Made by a program: the position numbers and the translations under genes. 64,000 nucleotides of DNA from Alphaproteobacteria bacterium (GTDB taxonomy: Bacteria; Pseudomonadota; Alphaproteobacteria; Rhizobiales; Aestuariivirgaceae). The notes below the pieces were generated by a model. That model was not told the origin of the DNA. It did no database searches and worked only from the letters and a program-made list of their open reading frames with translations. Positions 26,112-34,850 of this stretch are shown piece after piece; position 1 is the first letter of the stretch; each line of letters begins with the position of its first letter. The stretch lies in assembly GCA_024640405.1 (NCBI GenBank), contig JAHEFB010000013.1, positions 1-64,000 of the forward strand, in the 5' to 3' direction.

Positions 26112-27376
26112 GATCTCGTGTCCTTGAGGCTTCTGCCTTTTTCAATAGCCGCAGTGCCGTACTTGTCGCGAAGTTTGTCCATGGCCAGTTCTACTTTTGC
26201 ATTCGCATCAGCTCGTTGATCAAGGCCGCCAACCTCCGCGTCCGTTTCCATGTGCACGAGGTTGGAAATGCCCACACCGATTAGCCGAAACGCAGTTTTT
26301 CCATCGACCTCGCGCTCCAGCATCGGTCTTGACGCATCAAAAATCCTGATCGCCAGCGACGTTGGATCCGACAACGAGGTGTTTCGGGTACGGGTCTTGA
26401 AGTGATCCGTCTTCAGTTTAAGGACCACCGTACTACCGGCCATGAACTCCTTCTTCGCACGTCGTGATACTTTTTCCGCCAGTCGCCAGAGTTGCTTCTC
26501 AAGATCGTGGTAGTTTTTGAGATCGGTGTTGAATGTTGTCTCGGCAGAGATGCTTTTTGATGCGCTCAAGCCTTCCACAGTTCGGGCATCCTGTCCGCGT
26601 GACAGGTGGTACAGGCGGGACCCCATGGAACCGTACTGTCGCATCAATTCGTTCTTTTCCATCTGCTGCAACTGACCGATAAGTCGGATGCCGTTCTTGT
26701 TGAGTTTGCTCTGCATGGCCGCGCCCACGCCCCAGATGAAACTGACCGGCCGGTCCCGCAAAAACTCAACACATTCATCGGGACCTAGTACAAACATGCC
26801 TCGCGGTTTGTCCATGTCGGACGCCAACTTGGCGAGGTACTTGGTGTGCGACAGCCCGATTGACACGGTAATACCGATGTCCTGTTCTATCGTTTTTGCG
26901 AGTCTGCACAGGGCCTTAACCGGACTCATGCCATGCAATCGTTCAGTGCCGGTCAAATCCATGAATGCTTCGTCAATCGATATCGGTTCGACCAGCGGTG
27001 TGAGTTGTCTCATCAACTCCCGTACCTGCTTGCCAACCGCGGCATACTTGGTCATGTCAGGCTTGATTACGACAGCTTTTGGACAAGCCTTCAAAGCCTT
27101 GAACATGGGCATTGCAGACTTTACCCCGTGAATACGGGCAATGTAGCAGGCAGTGGAAACAACGCCACGCGTGCCGCCGCCGATGATGACCGGCTTGTCG
27201 GCAAGTTCGGGGTTGTCGCGCTTTTCAACCGCTGCATAAAACGAATCGCAATCCAGATGGGCTATTGAAAGTTCTTCAAGACGAGGATGTCCGATCAGCC
27301 GCGGACCCCGGCATTGCGGGCAGCGAGTAGCGGTTTCGGGAACACTGGCCAGGCAGTCTCGGCATATGGTCTGCAT
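26108..27376 (-). CDS. dinB: DNA polymerase IV (Y family) with N-terminal zinc-ribbon-like segment
   Basis: A 422-residue translesion polymerase. ATG 27376 lies just after the preceding lyase's stop, with GGAA upstream; the track ORF runs back into that gene. Catalytic acidic motifs [15 protein letters not shown] and [11 protein letters not shown] are intact, then [23 protein letters not shown] and the little-finger domain. Residues 5-22 carry CRDC...CPQC (C-x2-C-x10-C-x2-C), a putative zinc ribbon not found in E. coli Pol IV. No LexA box was recognised. Confidence 0.93.
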   Translation of the reverse strand: MQTICRDCLASVPETATRCPQCRGPRLIGHPRLEELSIAHLDCDSFYAAVEKRDNPELADKPVIIGGGTRGVVSTACYIARIHGVKSAMPMFKALKACPKAVVIKPDMTKYAAVGKQVRELMRQLTPLVEPISIDEAFMDLTGTERLHGMSPVKALCRLAKTIEQDIGITVSIGLSHTKYLAKLASDMDKPRGMFVLGPDECVEFLRDRPVSFIWGVGAAMQSKLNKNGIRLIGQLQQMEKNELMRQYGSMGSRLYHLSRGQDARTVEGLSASKSISAETTFNTDLKNYHDLEKQLWRLAEKVSRRAKKEFMAGSTVVLKLKTDHFKTRTRNTSLSDPTSLAIRIFDASRPMLEREVDGKTAFRLIGVGISNLVHMETDAEVGGLDQRADANAKVELAMDKLRDKYGTAAIEKGRSLKDTRS

Positions 27377-27380
27377 GTTG

Positions 27381-28724
27381 TCATTCCAGTTCGCGCACCA
27401 TTCGGTCGACAGTCTGTATGGCGTCACCGGTGTAATTGGCCGGGTCCAGCAGCGCGGCAATCTGTTGCGGCGTGCGCAACGCCATTATCGTGCTGTCCTC
27501 ATTCAGAACCCTGGAGAAGCTTACACCTGTTGTGTGAGCATGTGAAATCAGGTCTGCGACTGCATGATGGGCCTGTGAACGGCCCATATCCGGGGCAAGG
27601 TCCATCATTACTGCCTCGGCACAGATCAGGCCCTCACTGGCGGCGAGATTTTGCCTGATTCGAGTTTCATCAACTTGCAGGTTTGCGACCAGGCGGGCAC
27701 ATTGGCTAACCGCAGCGTGTCCGTAGACAAAACTTTCCGGTATAACTGCCCACTCCATCGTCCATGCCGCCATGTCGCGTTCATGTTCGTGCATCATCGC
27801 GTCCAGTGCGATGGATGGGTGGTTCGTCATCAAACGGGCAAGCGCCACAATATTCTGGGACAGCATCGGGTTTCGCTTCTGTGGCATGGTGGATGATCCA
27901 CCGGCGCCTGGTGCCGCACCTTCTGCCAGTTCACCGATTTCGCTGCGTTGCAGATTTACAACTTCGTTGGCAATCTTTCCGCAGGTAGCTGCGGTAATGG
28001 CCAGCTGGCTGATGATATGGGCAATCAGGTCGCGGCAGGTATGCCAACTTCCATGCGGATCAACCAACCCGAGTTCTGCAGCCAGGTTTTCGCGTACCTT
28101 TTCACCTTTGGTTCCCAGCGTTGCAAGTGTGCCGGCAGCTCCGGCGAATTGAACCGGCACTGCGTCGTGCAGGTCTCCCAACCTGCCAAGATGGCGATGG
28201 ACCTCTCCGGCCAGCAGGGCGAATTTCAAGCCAAGTGTAATGGGAACGGCGTGCTGACCATGAGTACGGCCGGCCATCGGCAGTGCGCGCCAGGTTTTTG
28301 CCTGCAACAGGCAAGCTTTCAATAGATGTTCATGTTCGGCGGCAAGCAGTGCCAAACCCGCCTTCATCTGCAGCGCCATGCCAGAGTCCATGATGTCCTG
28401 GGTGGTTGCTCCAAAATGGACGTACTGGCCATAGAGACCCGCCTTGTTTTCGATTTCGGCAATTATGGGGGTCAGTGGATGGGATGCTTCAGCTATCCGT
28501 GTTCCAAGCGCCTGCAGGTCGTATGTAACCGGTTCACACGCCTGACTGATGGCTTGCGCTGCTTTTTCCGGTATCAGCTGGAGGTCCGACTGGACCCGGG
28601 CCAGCGCGGCTTCCACCTCCAGCCAGTGTCGTAGGGTCGATGTATCCGAGAACACATCTTTCATGGCAGGTGTCGAGAACAGATGGCCCAGCAGCCGGGA
28701 GTCCTGCGCGTGTGCAAATTCCAT
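27381..28724 (-). CDS. Adenylosuccinate lyase / carboxymuconate cycloisomerase superfamily protein
   Basis: About 447 residues. The superfamily signature [15 protein letters not shown] and the [14 protein letters not shown] segment with the catalytic His are intact. The MPQKRNP form is more like 3-carboxy-cis,cis-muconate cycloisomerase (PcaB) than PurB (MPHKRNP). No beta-ketoadipate genes lie nearby, so I leave it at superfamily level. The start is ATG 28724 or GTG 28727 (GGGAG upstream at 10 or 7 bases); the longer track ORF would overlap the ROK gene. Part of the tight minus-strand run. Confidence 0.85.
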   Translation of the reverse strand: MEFAHAQDSRLLGHLFSTPAMKDVFSDTSTLRHWLEVEAALARVQSDLQLIPEKAAQAISQACEPVTYDLQALGTRIAEASHPLTPIIAEIENKAGLYGQYVHFGATTQDIMDSGMALQMKAGLALLAAEHEHLLKACLLQAKTWRALPMAGRTHGQHAVPITLGLKFALLAGEVHRHLGRLGDLHDAVPVQFAGAAGTLATLGTKGEKVRENLAAELGLVDPHGSWHTCRDLIAHIISQLAITAATCGKIANEVVNLQRSEIGELAEGAAPGAGGSSTMPQKRNPMLSQNIVALARLMTNHPSIALDAMMHEHERDMAAWTMEWAVIPESFVYGHAAVSQCARLVANLQVDETRIRQNLAASEGLICAEAVMMDLAPDMGRSQAHHAVADLISHAHTTGVSFSRVLNEDSTIMALRTPQQIAALLDPANYTGDAIQTVDRMVRELE

Positions 28725-28761
28725 CACTTCGTTGCTCCCAATTCCATTTCCGGAGAACTTG

Positions 28762-29661
28762 TCATACGGGCCACAGGCGGGCCGCACCACGCACGCCGGA
28801 TTCCGGGCCATGCCTGGCTGCTTTCACCCGAATATCTGCAGCGTCTGTAAAGACATATGATGCAATTGCTCCGGGAAGACGATCCACCAATCCATTCAGG
28901 CCGGATAGCCCGCCACCAACAACTAAGATATCCGGGTCGATGATGTTGATGACATGCGCCAGTCCCCGGGCACATCTGTCCAGATGCCGGTCGAGTGTAG
29001 CTATGGCGGAGAAATCTCCCCTGCTGGCGTTGAGGCCGATTTCTTCTGCCGGCATTGTCTTGCCGGTCCAGGCGTGGTGATCGTTGGACAGGGCAGGACC
29101 GGAAAGCCAGGTCTCAAGACAGCCGTGACGACCGCACCAGCACAATGGACCGGGCAGTTCCGAGCCCTGTGCCCACGGCAGGGGATTATGTCCCCATTCT
29201 CCGCCAATACAATGCCGGCCCGATATTGCGGAGTTATCGATAACCAGACCGCCCCCGCACCCTGTTCCCAGAATTACCCCAAACACGGATGTTGCATCAC
29301 TGCCGGCGCCGTCAAATGCTTCTGATACCGCGAGGCAATTGGCATCATTGGCCAAACGGACATCACGCCCCAGAGCAAGCTCAATGTCCTTTTGAAAGTA
29401 TTGGCCATTGATCCAGGTGGAATTGGCGTTTTGTACCTTTCCGGTCGAAGGGGAGACGGAGCCTGGAATTCCAATTCCCACACTGTAATCTTCAGAATTA
29501 GCCGTTTCGGCAAGTTCGTGAACCATGGCGCGTATGGCGGCGATGGAACCGTTGTAGTCACCGCGCGGTGTTGGAATTCTTGCGGCCGCCATCACCTCTT
29601 CATCATCGCCGATCGCAATTCCGGCAATCTTGGTTCCGCCGAGATCAATGCCAATGCGCAT
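28762..29661 (-). CDS. ROK-family sugar kinase
   Basis: A 299-residue ROK kinase. The ATP/phosphate motif is RIGIDLGGTKIAG, followed by IGIPGSVSP, the LANDANCLAVSEAF substrate region, GVILGTGCGGG and the zinc site CWCGRHGCLE. Such kinases phosphorylate fructose, glucose or N-acetyl amino sugars; specificity is unresolved. ATG 29661 overlaps the HAD stop (TGATG). Confidence 0.9.
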   Translation of the reverse strand: MRIGIDLGGTKIAGIAIGDDEEVMAAARIPTPRGDYNGSIAAIRAMVHELAETANSEDYSVGIGIPGSVSPSTGKVQNANSTWINGQYFQKDIELALGRDVRLANDANCLAVSEAFDGAGSDATSVFGVILGTGCGGGLVIDNSAISGRHCIGGEWGHNPLPWAQGSELPGPLCWCGRHGCLETWLSGPALSNDHHAWTGKTMPAEEIGLNASRGDFSAIATLDRHLDRCARGLAHVINIIDPDILVVGGGLSGLNGLVDRLPGAIASYVFTDAADIRVKAARHGPESGVRGAARLWPV

Positions 29662-30332
29662 CAATTCATGGCCTCGCGACCGGTGAAGACAGCTTCGATA
29701 TGGCGATGGGCATCCGGCCAGTTGTCGGTGCGGTAATGAATGTATTCTTCCTGGTTTACATGTCGGCCAAACCGCTCGTCCTGCATGAAATGGACCAGAT
29801 TGGCATGCGGCAGATGTTCGGCGGCAGACTTCAGATACCCGGTATGATCATCTATGAACACGACCGGTCCTGTGTGTTGAGCTGCTATGGCGGCAATCGC
29901 CGGGCCTTTGGGCCCTGAGTTTGTTACCAGTGGGAACGTCAGGCCGTGGCTTGCAAGATTGGTGATGCGTTCCTGTTTGAACTGAGATGGCAAATTGCTC
30001 AACATGACTATATCGCCATGCATTGCCAACGCATGCAGGGCAGGGACTGCGCCATCAATTACCTCCAGGGAATGCGTGAGTTCTTCGAAAAAGCTCATGA
30101 TTGCCGGCCCAACCCTGTCTTCTTCGAGAGGCTGATTGTCACTCTTGTGTTTGATGTTTCCGTTCAATGCAAAACTGGCGGGATCAAGCCAAAGCCCGTT
30201 CCTGTCAAGCCAGCTTTCCAGACCTTTCAAAAAATGCACCACGACTTCGTCCACATCACAGAGCAACAGTGGCCGGGCCTTGTCCAGCCGGAGCTGGGAT
30301 ATCTGTTCAAGAGTGTTATCGGTTGGGTTCAT
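29661..30332 (-). CDS. HAD-like hydrolase
   Basis: A 223-residue protein with HAD motifs: LLCDVDEVVVHF (motif I, D-x-D), VMLSNLPSQF (motif II Ser), GPKGPAIAAI (motif III Lys) and VFIDDHTGYL (motif IV). The cap region and C-terminus are not recognised. Function is unknown beyond probable phosphatase activity. It shares TGATG with the ROK gene, so a sugar-phosphate role is possible by context, as inference. Confidence 0.75.
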   Translation of the reverse strand: MNPTDNTLEQISQLRLDKARPLLLCDVDEVVVHFLKGLESWLDRNGLWLDPASFALNGNIKHKSDNQPLEEDRVGPAIMSFFEELTHSLEVIDGAVPALHALAMHGDIVMLSNLPSQFKQERITNLASHGLTFPLVTNSGPKGPAIAAIAAQHTGPVVFIDDHTGYLKSAAEHLPHANLVHFMQDERFGRHVNQEEYIHYRTDNWPDAHRHIEAVFTGREAMN

Positions 30333-30338
30333 GAATCC

Positions 30339-30620
30339 TCAGGCGGCTCCCGTGTCAGCTTGTTTTTGTAGCGCATGCAGTGCCCGCATCGGTTCATCGG
30401 GCTGGATTCCTGCCGTCTCACAAAATCCGAGCAGAATTGATTCGTCCTGGCACAGGTAATCCAGCAGTCCTGCCAGTCCTTCACGGGATTGGGCATTTTG
30501 CTTTAAGGAATTGGTATCCATACCCGTGATTGTCATCATGCGCCGCAACTCTTCCGGCGTGTTTGCAAGATAACTAAGTGCTTGAATTGCCAATAGTTCT
30601 GCTTGTTCTGGGGTGTACAT
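30339..30620 (-). CDS. DUF3572 family protein
   Basis: A 93-residue helical protein: LLAIQALSYLANTPEELRRMMTITGM and LAGLLDYLCQDESILLGFCETAG. This matches DUF3572, a small alphaproteobacterial family usually found divergent from divK as here. Function unknown. It heads the minus-strand run HAD-ROK-lyase-dinB-hydrolase, 6 bases before the HAD gene. Confidence 0.8.
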   Translation of the reverse strand: MYTPEQAELLAIQALSYLANTPEELRRMMTITGMDTNSLKQNAQSREGLAGLLDYLCQDESILLGFCETAGIQPDEPMRALHALQKQADTGAA

Positions 30621-30832
30621 ACAAGTCTAACAATTTGTTCCAACGGATCTTAACCAGCCGATTGATGTCAACCTTTCGGCGGGTAAACTTTAAGCTCTAT
30701 GTAACTTTCTTCCGACACATTGGTCGGTCTAAACACAAAGGGCTGGCAGAACGCTAACACGCCGTTTTATTTACGAGAATAGCGCGTTTGGTTCATTGCT
30801 GGATCAACTGACTAACAAAGGCCAAGTGAGCC

Positions 30833-31240
30833 ATGGCTCAAACATCTGGACAATCCGAAACTTCTGCGGTCAAAACAGTCCTTATTGTAGAAGACAATGA
30901 ACTGAACATGAAGCTGTTCAACGACCTGCTGGAAGCGCATGGCTATCGTGTTCTGCAAACCAGGGAAGGCTTGTCGGCGCTTGATATTGCGCGCGAGCAC
31001 AAACCCGATCTGATCCTGATGGATATCCAGCTTCCTGAAGTTTCGGGAATTGAAGTGACCAAGTGGCTCAAGGAAGACGATGAACTCCGGTCTATTCCGG
31101 TTGTTGCGGTGACCGCATTCGCCATGAAAGGCGATGAGCAGAAAATTCGCGACGGCGGATGCGAAGCCTATATCTCCAAGCCGATTTCGGTGGCGTCATT
31201 CTTGTCAACCATCAATGGATTTTTTGAGGCGCCATCATGA
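30833..31240 (+). CDS. divK: Single-domain response regulator DivK
   Basis: A 135-residue receiver domain without an output domain. The acidic pocket (VEDNE), phospho-acceptor Asp64 ([10 protein letters not shown]), Thr (VVAVTAFA) and Lys (AYISKPIS) are all present. DivK acts in the cell-cycle phosphorelay with PleC/DivJ and controls the CtrA pathway. Its stop overlaps the pleD start (ATGA), the standard alphaproteobacterial pair. Confidence 0.95.
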   Translation: MAQTSGQSETSAVKTVLIVEDNELNMKLFNDLLEAHGYRVLQTREGLSALDIAREHKPDLILMDIQLPEVSGIEVTKWLKEDDELRSIPVVAVTAFAMKGDEQKIRDGGCEAYISKPISVASFLSTINGFFEAPS

Positions 31241-32604
31241 CAGCACGTGTGCTTGTCGTTGATGATATCCTCGCCAATGTCCGTTTGCTGGAAGCAAAAC
31301 TGACGAGCGAGTATTTTGACGTACACACAGCCTCAAACGGACTGGATGCACTGGAGGCAATTTCGTCTTTTAACCCGGACATCATTTTGCTGGATGTGAT
31401 GATGCCTGGTATTGATGGTATCGAAGTTTGCAAACGCATAAAGTCCAATCCGAAATCCCAACACATACCTGTCATCATGGTCACGGCGCTGGATCAGCCT
31501 GAAGACCGGGTGAAGGGGCTGCAAGCCGGCGCCGATGATTTCATCACCAAGCCGATAAATGACGCGGCATTGTTTTGCAGATTAAAAAGCCTGGTCAGGC
31601 TGAAGATGCTTATCGATGAATTGCGCGGTCGCGATACGTCGAGATTGCTGGATGAGCCAGACGAACCGGTGGACCTGGCTGAAGTGGAAGCAAACGCCAA
31701 TGTCTTGATTGTGGATAATCGGGGAATAGTTGCTGACCGGATAACGGACTCACTGTCCGAGTTGCATAATCTGGTTGTGCTCAAAAACCCCGCCGAGGCC
31801 ATAAACCTCAACCTGGAATCCGAATTTGATCTGGTAATCGTAAGTCTGGATTTGCTTGATCATGATGGCCTGCGGCTTTGTTCCCAGCTTCGGTCATTTG
31901 AAAAGACACGGCAACTTCCGTTGCTGATTGTTGTCGATCCTGAAGATGGTGCGCGTCTCATGCGCGCCCTTGATATGGGCGTCAATGACTACCTGCATCG
32001 ACCTGTTGACAAACTGGAATTGCGTGCTCGCGTCAACACCCAGATCAAGCGCAAACGCTACACTGACCGGTTACGCAAAAATGTAACGCGATCGATGGAG
32101 CTGGCCGTAACCGATCCTTTGACCGGACTGTACAACAGACGCCATATGGACAATCAGATGGAGATACAGCTTGCCAATGCCGGTCAACACGGGCGGCCGA
32201 TGTGTGTCCTGACAATTGACGTCGATTTTTTCAAACCAATTAATGACACACACGGGCATGACGTGGGCGACAGGGTGCTTCAGGAACTTGCCAGACGACT
32301 CAAGGAACAGGTTCGGACAATAGATTTGTGTTGCCGCATCGGCGGGGAAGAGTTTCTGGTGATCCTTCCTGGCACGAAACTGCAGGTCGGTTTCACCGTC
32401 GGAGAACGCCTCAGACGCACCATCGCGTCAAGACCGTTTGATGTCGGGGCGAAATCCGGCCCACTGTCAATCACGGTATCGATTGGCGTGGCAGATTTTC
32501 AAACAATTGGTGATACCTCGGAAAGCATCCTCAAACGGGCTGACGAGGCGCTGTACAGAGCCAAGAGAGCAGGTCGAAACCGGGTTATTTCCGAAGCTGC
32601 ATAA
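31237..32604 (+). CDS. pleD: Response regulator / diguanylate cyclase PleD
   Basis: A 455-residue REC-REC-GGDEF protein that makes c-di-GMP when phosphorylated. REC1 has Asp53 ([10 protein letters not shown]). REC2 (~150-270) lacks a clear acceptor context and serves as a dimerisation adaptor, as in Caulobacter PleD. The GGDEF domain (~290-455) has active-site RIGGEEF and, just before it, RTID, matching the R-x-x-D inhibitory I-site. So both catalysis and product feedback should work. Cotranscribed with divK. Confidence 0.95.
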   Translation: MTARVLVVDDILANVRLLEAKLTSEYFDVHTASNGLDALEAISSFNPDIILLDVMMPGIDGIEVCKRIKSNPKSQHIPVIMVTALDQPEDRVKGLQAGADDFITKPINDAALFCRLKSLVRLKMLIDELRGRDTSRLLDEPDEPVDLAEVEANANVLIVDNRGIVADRITDSLSELHNLVVLKNPAEAINLNLESEFDLVIVSLDLLDHDGLRLCSQLRSFEKTRQLPLLIVVDPEDGARLMRALDMGVNDYLHRPVDKLELRARVNTQIKRKRYTDRLRKNVTRSMELAVTDPLTGLYNRRHMDNQMEIQLANAGQHGRPMCVLTIDVDFFKPINDTHGHDVGDRVLQELARRLKEQVRTIDLCCRIGGEEFLVILPGTKLQVGFTVGERLRRTIASRPFDVGAKSGPLSITVSIGVADFQTIGDTSESILKRADEALYRAKRAGRNRVISEAA

Positions 32605-33027
32605 CCGGTTACTTTGATGGATCGAGCGCTGTTATTGGCTTTGGCTGTTTACCATAAGAATATACGATAAATATAGAATTTGCCTCTCCAAGGCGTTGGT
32701 GTCGTTGAAATTACCTGAGTATATAGTATTTTGTACACCGCGTTCAGATTCACCTGGGTGAGTCTTTCTTGTGAAGCATCCGCCCTGATTTTCCTGAACC
32801 AAAGTTGATCGTTGGTTGTCGAACCATGTGAAGAAGCGCGGTGTCAGGTGTGTTCGCAGTGTCGACAGATTGATTGATCAGACAGTTTGCCCCGAGGCTC
32901 TTCAGGTCCGCCGCATCTCCTGAAAACCACGGGGTTTGGCCGGTCCGGACTTGTTTGAGAGGCCTCCTCGAACTTGACCCCGGGCCGGTCAGCCTTTTCA
33001 GCCAGAATTCTCGTCCGGGAAAATACG
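32605..33027. other. Gap between pleD and rpmG without a supported gene
   Basis: The first ~150 bases after pleD are AT-rich, with TATA-like runs. The rest has ordinary composition. A minus-strand ORF (track 32750-33085) crosses the rpmG terminator and has no recognisable family. I therefore call no gene here; a decayed gene is possible. Confidence 0.5.
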
Positions 33028-33056
33028 AAAGCGCCACCCGATGCGGGCAGCGCTTT
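33028..33056 (-). terminator. Terminator-like hairpin downstream of rpmG
   Basis: AAAGCGC...GCGCTTT plus an inner CCCG/CGGG form a strong stem about 50 bases past the rpmG stop, with A/T-rich flanks. It may work in both directions. Confidence 0.65.
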
Positions 33057-33103
33057 GCGAAAATTCTACCGTATGTCCGAGGCACCCATGCGCCCCGTGC
33101 CGG

Positions 33104-33271
33104 TTACTTGATTTTTGCTTCCTTGAATTCAACGTGCTTTTTTGCAACGGGATCATACTTGCGGAAAGACAGCTTTTCAGTTTGCGTGCGAGAATTCTTC
33201 TTTGCGGTATAGAAAAACCCTGTATCCGCTGTCGACAGCAGTTTGATCTTTATAGTGGTAGCCTTGGCCAT
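33104..33271 (-). CDS. rpmG: 50S ribosomal protein L33
   Basis: A 55-residue protein absent from the ORF track because of its size. On the minus strand it reads [20 protein letters not shown] followed by YTAKKNSRT and [19 protein letters not shown], a full-length bacterial L33. This copy lacks the C-x2-C pairs of zinc-binding L33, as in most alphaproteobacteria. It lies in the pleD-rpmG-NUDIX-DUF983-rnr order typical of Hyphomicrobiales. Confidence 0.96.
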   Translation of the reverse strand: MAKATTIKIKLLSTADTGFFYTAKKNSRTQTEKLSFRKYDPVAKKHVEFKEAKIK

Positions 33272-33401
33272 TGCCGGACCTTTCCTGATGCACCTGTGCC
33301 TGCTAGCAGGGCAGGGCGCATGTCATGTCGTGTGATAATGAAACTCTTGAAGCGCGGTATCGCCCAAGCTGCCTGCATTGTCAAGATATCAACAACCCGC
33401 C

Positions 33402-34118
33402 CTACAGCGTCTCATACTGCCACTGCCTGCCGCGCATGTACTGATATGTTACAGGTTGTTGCGGTCCGAACGGGTCCGGGTCATCAAGGATGGTTTCCAG
33501 CCGCCGGAGTATCTGTCCTGTGATCCAGGGAAGGTCCAGTTGCCTGGCATCGTCGATACTTACCCAGTGCGGGGTCAGAAGTTCGTCCGTTTCAGGAGCA
33601 ACGGGGGCATCAATGTTGGCCAGAGTTTCTGCATCGGCAATGAAAAACCGGGTGTCAAACCGCCTCGGACGGCCCGGGGGGGTCACAGCGCGGGCCAATA
33701 GTCGCAAACCGCGCAGGTCGGGTGCATGCCCTGTCGAGTAGAACTGCCGCCAGGCAACGCTACGCGTTTTGGGAACCGAAGCCGGTTGACCGACGATCAA
33801 ACCGACCTCTTCAAATGTTTCACGTACCGCCGCCAGTGCAATGCCGGTTGCCCTTCCGGCTGTCGCCTTTCCCTTCATCGACGCCAGCAATTTCTCAGAC
33901 ACATCCGCAGGAAGTCTGAACTGCGGCATAATGCGGCTATCTCCAGCGTCAACGCGTCCGCCGGGAAAAACAAACTTTCCGGGCAGGAATTTATGCGCGC
34001 TATGGCGTTTGCCCATCAGCACCCGCGGGGTTGGCGCGTCGCGCCTGACCAAAATCAATGTGGCCGCGTCGCGGGGCCGTATAGTGCTTGGGTGAGGTTT
34101 ACCGGCTATGTCTTGCAT
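33402..34118 (-). CDS. NUDIX hydrolase
   Basis: About 238 residues from ATG 34118; the track's longer ORF overlaps DUF983 and lacks similarity there. Seen: LMGKRHSAHKFLPGKFVFPGGRVD, then a NUDIX helix ALAAVRETFEEVGL with the R-E-x2-E-E-x-G core. A ~30-residue insertion separates the two halves of the box, usual for the large alphaproteobacterial NUDIX group next to DUF983. The substrate (a nucleoside diphosphate derivative) is unknown. Upstream start choices remain possible. Confidence 0.82.
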   Translation of the reverse strand: MQDIAGKPHPSTIRPRDAATLILVRRDAPTPRVLMGKRHSAHKFLPGKFVFPGGRVDAGDSRIMPQFRLPADVSEKLLASMKGKATAGRATGIALAAVRETFEEVGLIVGQPASVPKTRSVAWRQFYSTGHAPDLRGLRLLARAVTPPGRPRRFDTRFFIADAETLANIDAPVAPETDELLTPHWVSIDDARQLDLPWITGQILRRLETILDDPDPFGPQQPVTYQYMRGRQWQYETL

Positions 34119-34230
34119 CCGGTCAGGATATTGACACCTTTGCCACTTCACAAGCTCCAGAGCAAAAACGCTTTTGCAGATGGACAGGTAGATGGGCCGG
34201 GCCGGTGTGTCACGGCAACCTGCGCTTTTG

Positions 34231-34713
34231 TCATTCCATCCCGGTGACATCCTTTTCGAGCGCCTTGGGGTCGATGTGGGAAGATTCTTCGTCAGACAAA
34301 GCGAATCCGTGCATTCTGACTGCCCACTGCAAGCCCACGATCGCCCCCTTCACCATGGGCAACAGCCAAAGCGTCAAAAGGATGGCCAGTGGCAACCACA
34401 GCGCTGCATGCACGCTCAGGTCAGGTTTCCAGCTGCGTTCAACCCAAAACACCAGAGGTACGAGGAGATGACCTACGATAAACATGGTGAAGTAGGGCGG
34501 CGCGTCGTCGGCTCTATGGTGATGCAGGGCCTGACTGCATGACTGGCAGCCCTGTGACACCTTCAGATAGGCAGAGAACAGTTTTCCGTTGCCGCATCGC
34601 GGACAGCGACCCTTGAATCCTCTCCACATGGATCGCCAAACGGGGCGACCGGCACCTGCAGATGCACGATCAAAGGGTGTTGACGGGGATTTTTGATCTA
34701 ATTCGTAAGCCAT
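34231..34713 (-). CDS. DUF983 membrane protein with zinc-ribbon motif
   Basis: About 160 residues from ATG 34713. A Cys-rich knot RCPRCGNGKLFSAYLKVSQGC..C precedes two membrane helices (FTMFIVGHLLVPLVFWV and LWLPLAILLTLWLLPMVKG). This is the DUF983 pattern; function unknown. It sits between rnr and the NUDIX gene, a conserved position in Hyphomicrobiales. Confidence 0.85.
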   Translation of the reverse strand: MAYELDQKSPSTPFDRASAGAGRPVWRSMWRGFKGRCPRCGNGKLFSAYLKVSQGCQSCSQALHHHRADDAPPYFTMFIVGHLLVPLVFWVERSWKPDLSVHAALWLPLAILLTLWLLPMVKGAIVGLQWAVRMHGFALSDEESSHIDPKALEKDVTGME

Positions 34714-34850
34714 GGCCAACGCAATCACTTCACCAGTAGTTTTGATATGCCGATTTTCATCCTGTTTGCAGGTTTCCGACAGCCCGCCTTCCGCCGCGCG
34801 TCAGGATGCCACATTCAACACGGCAGCCAAATTTTCCGAATTTCAATGAT

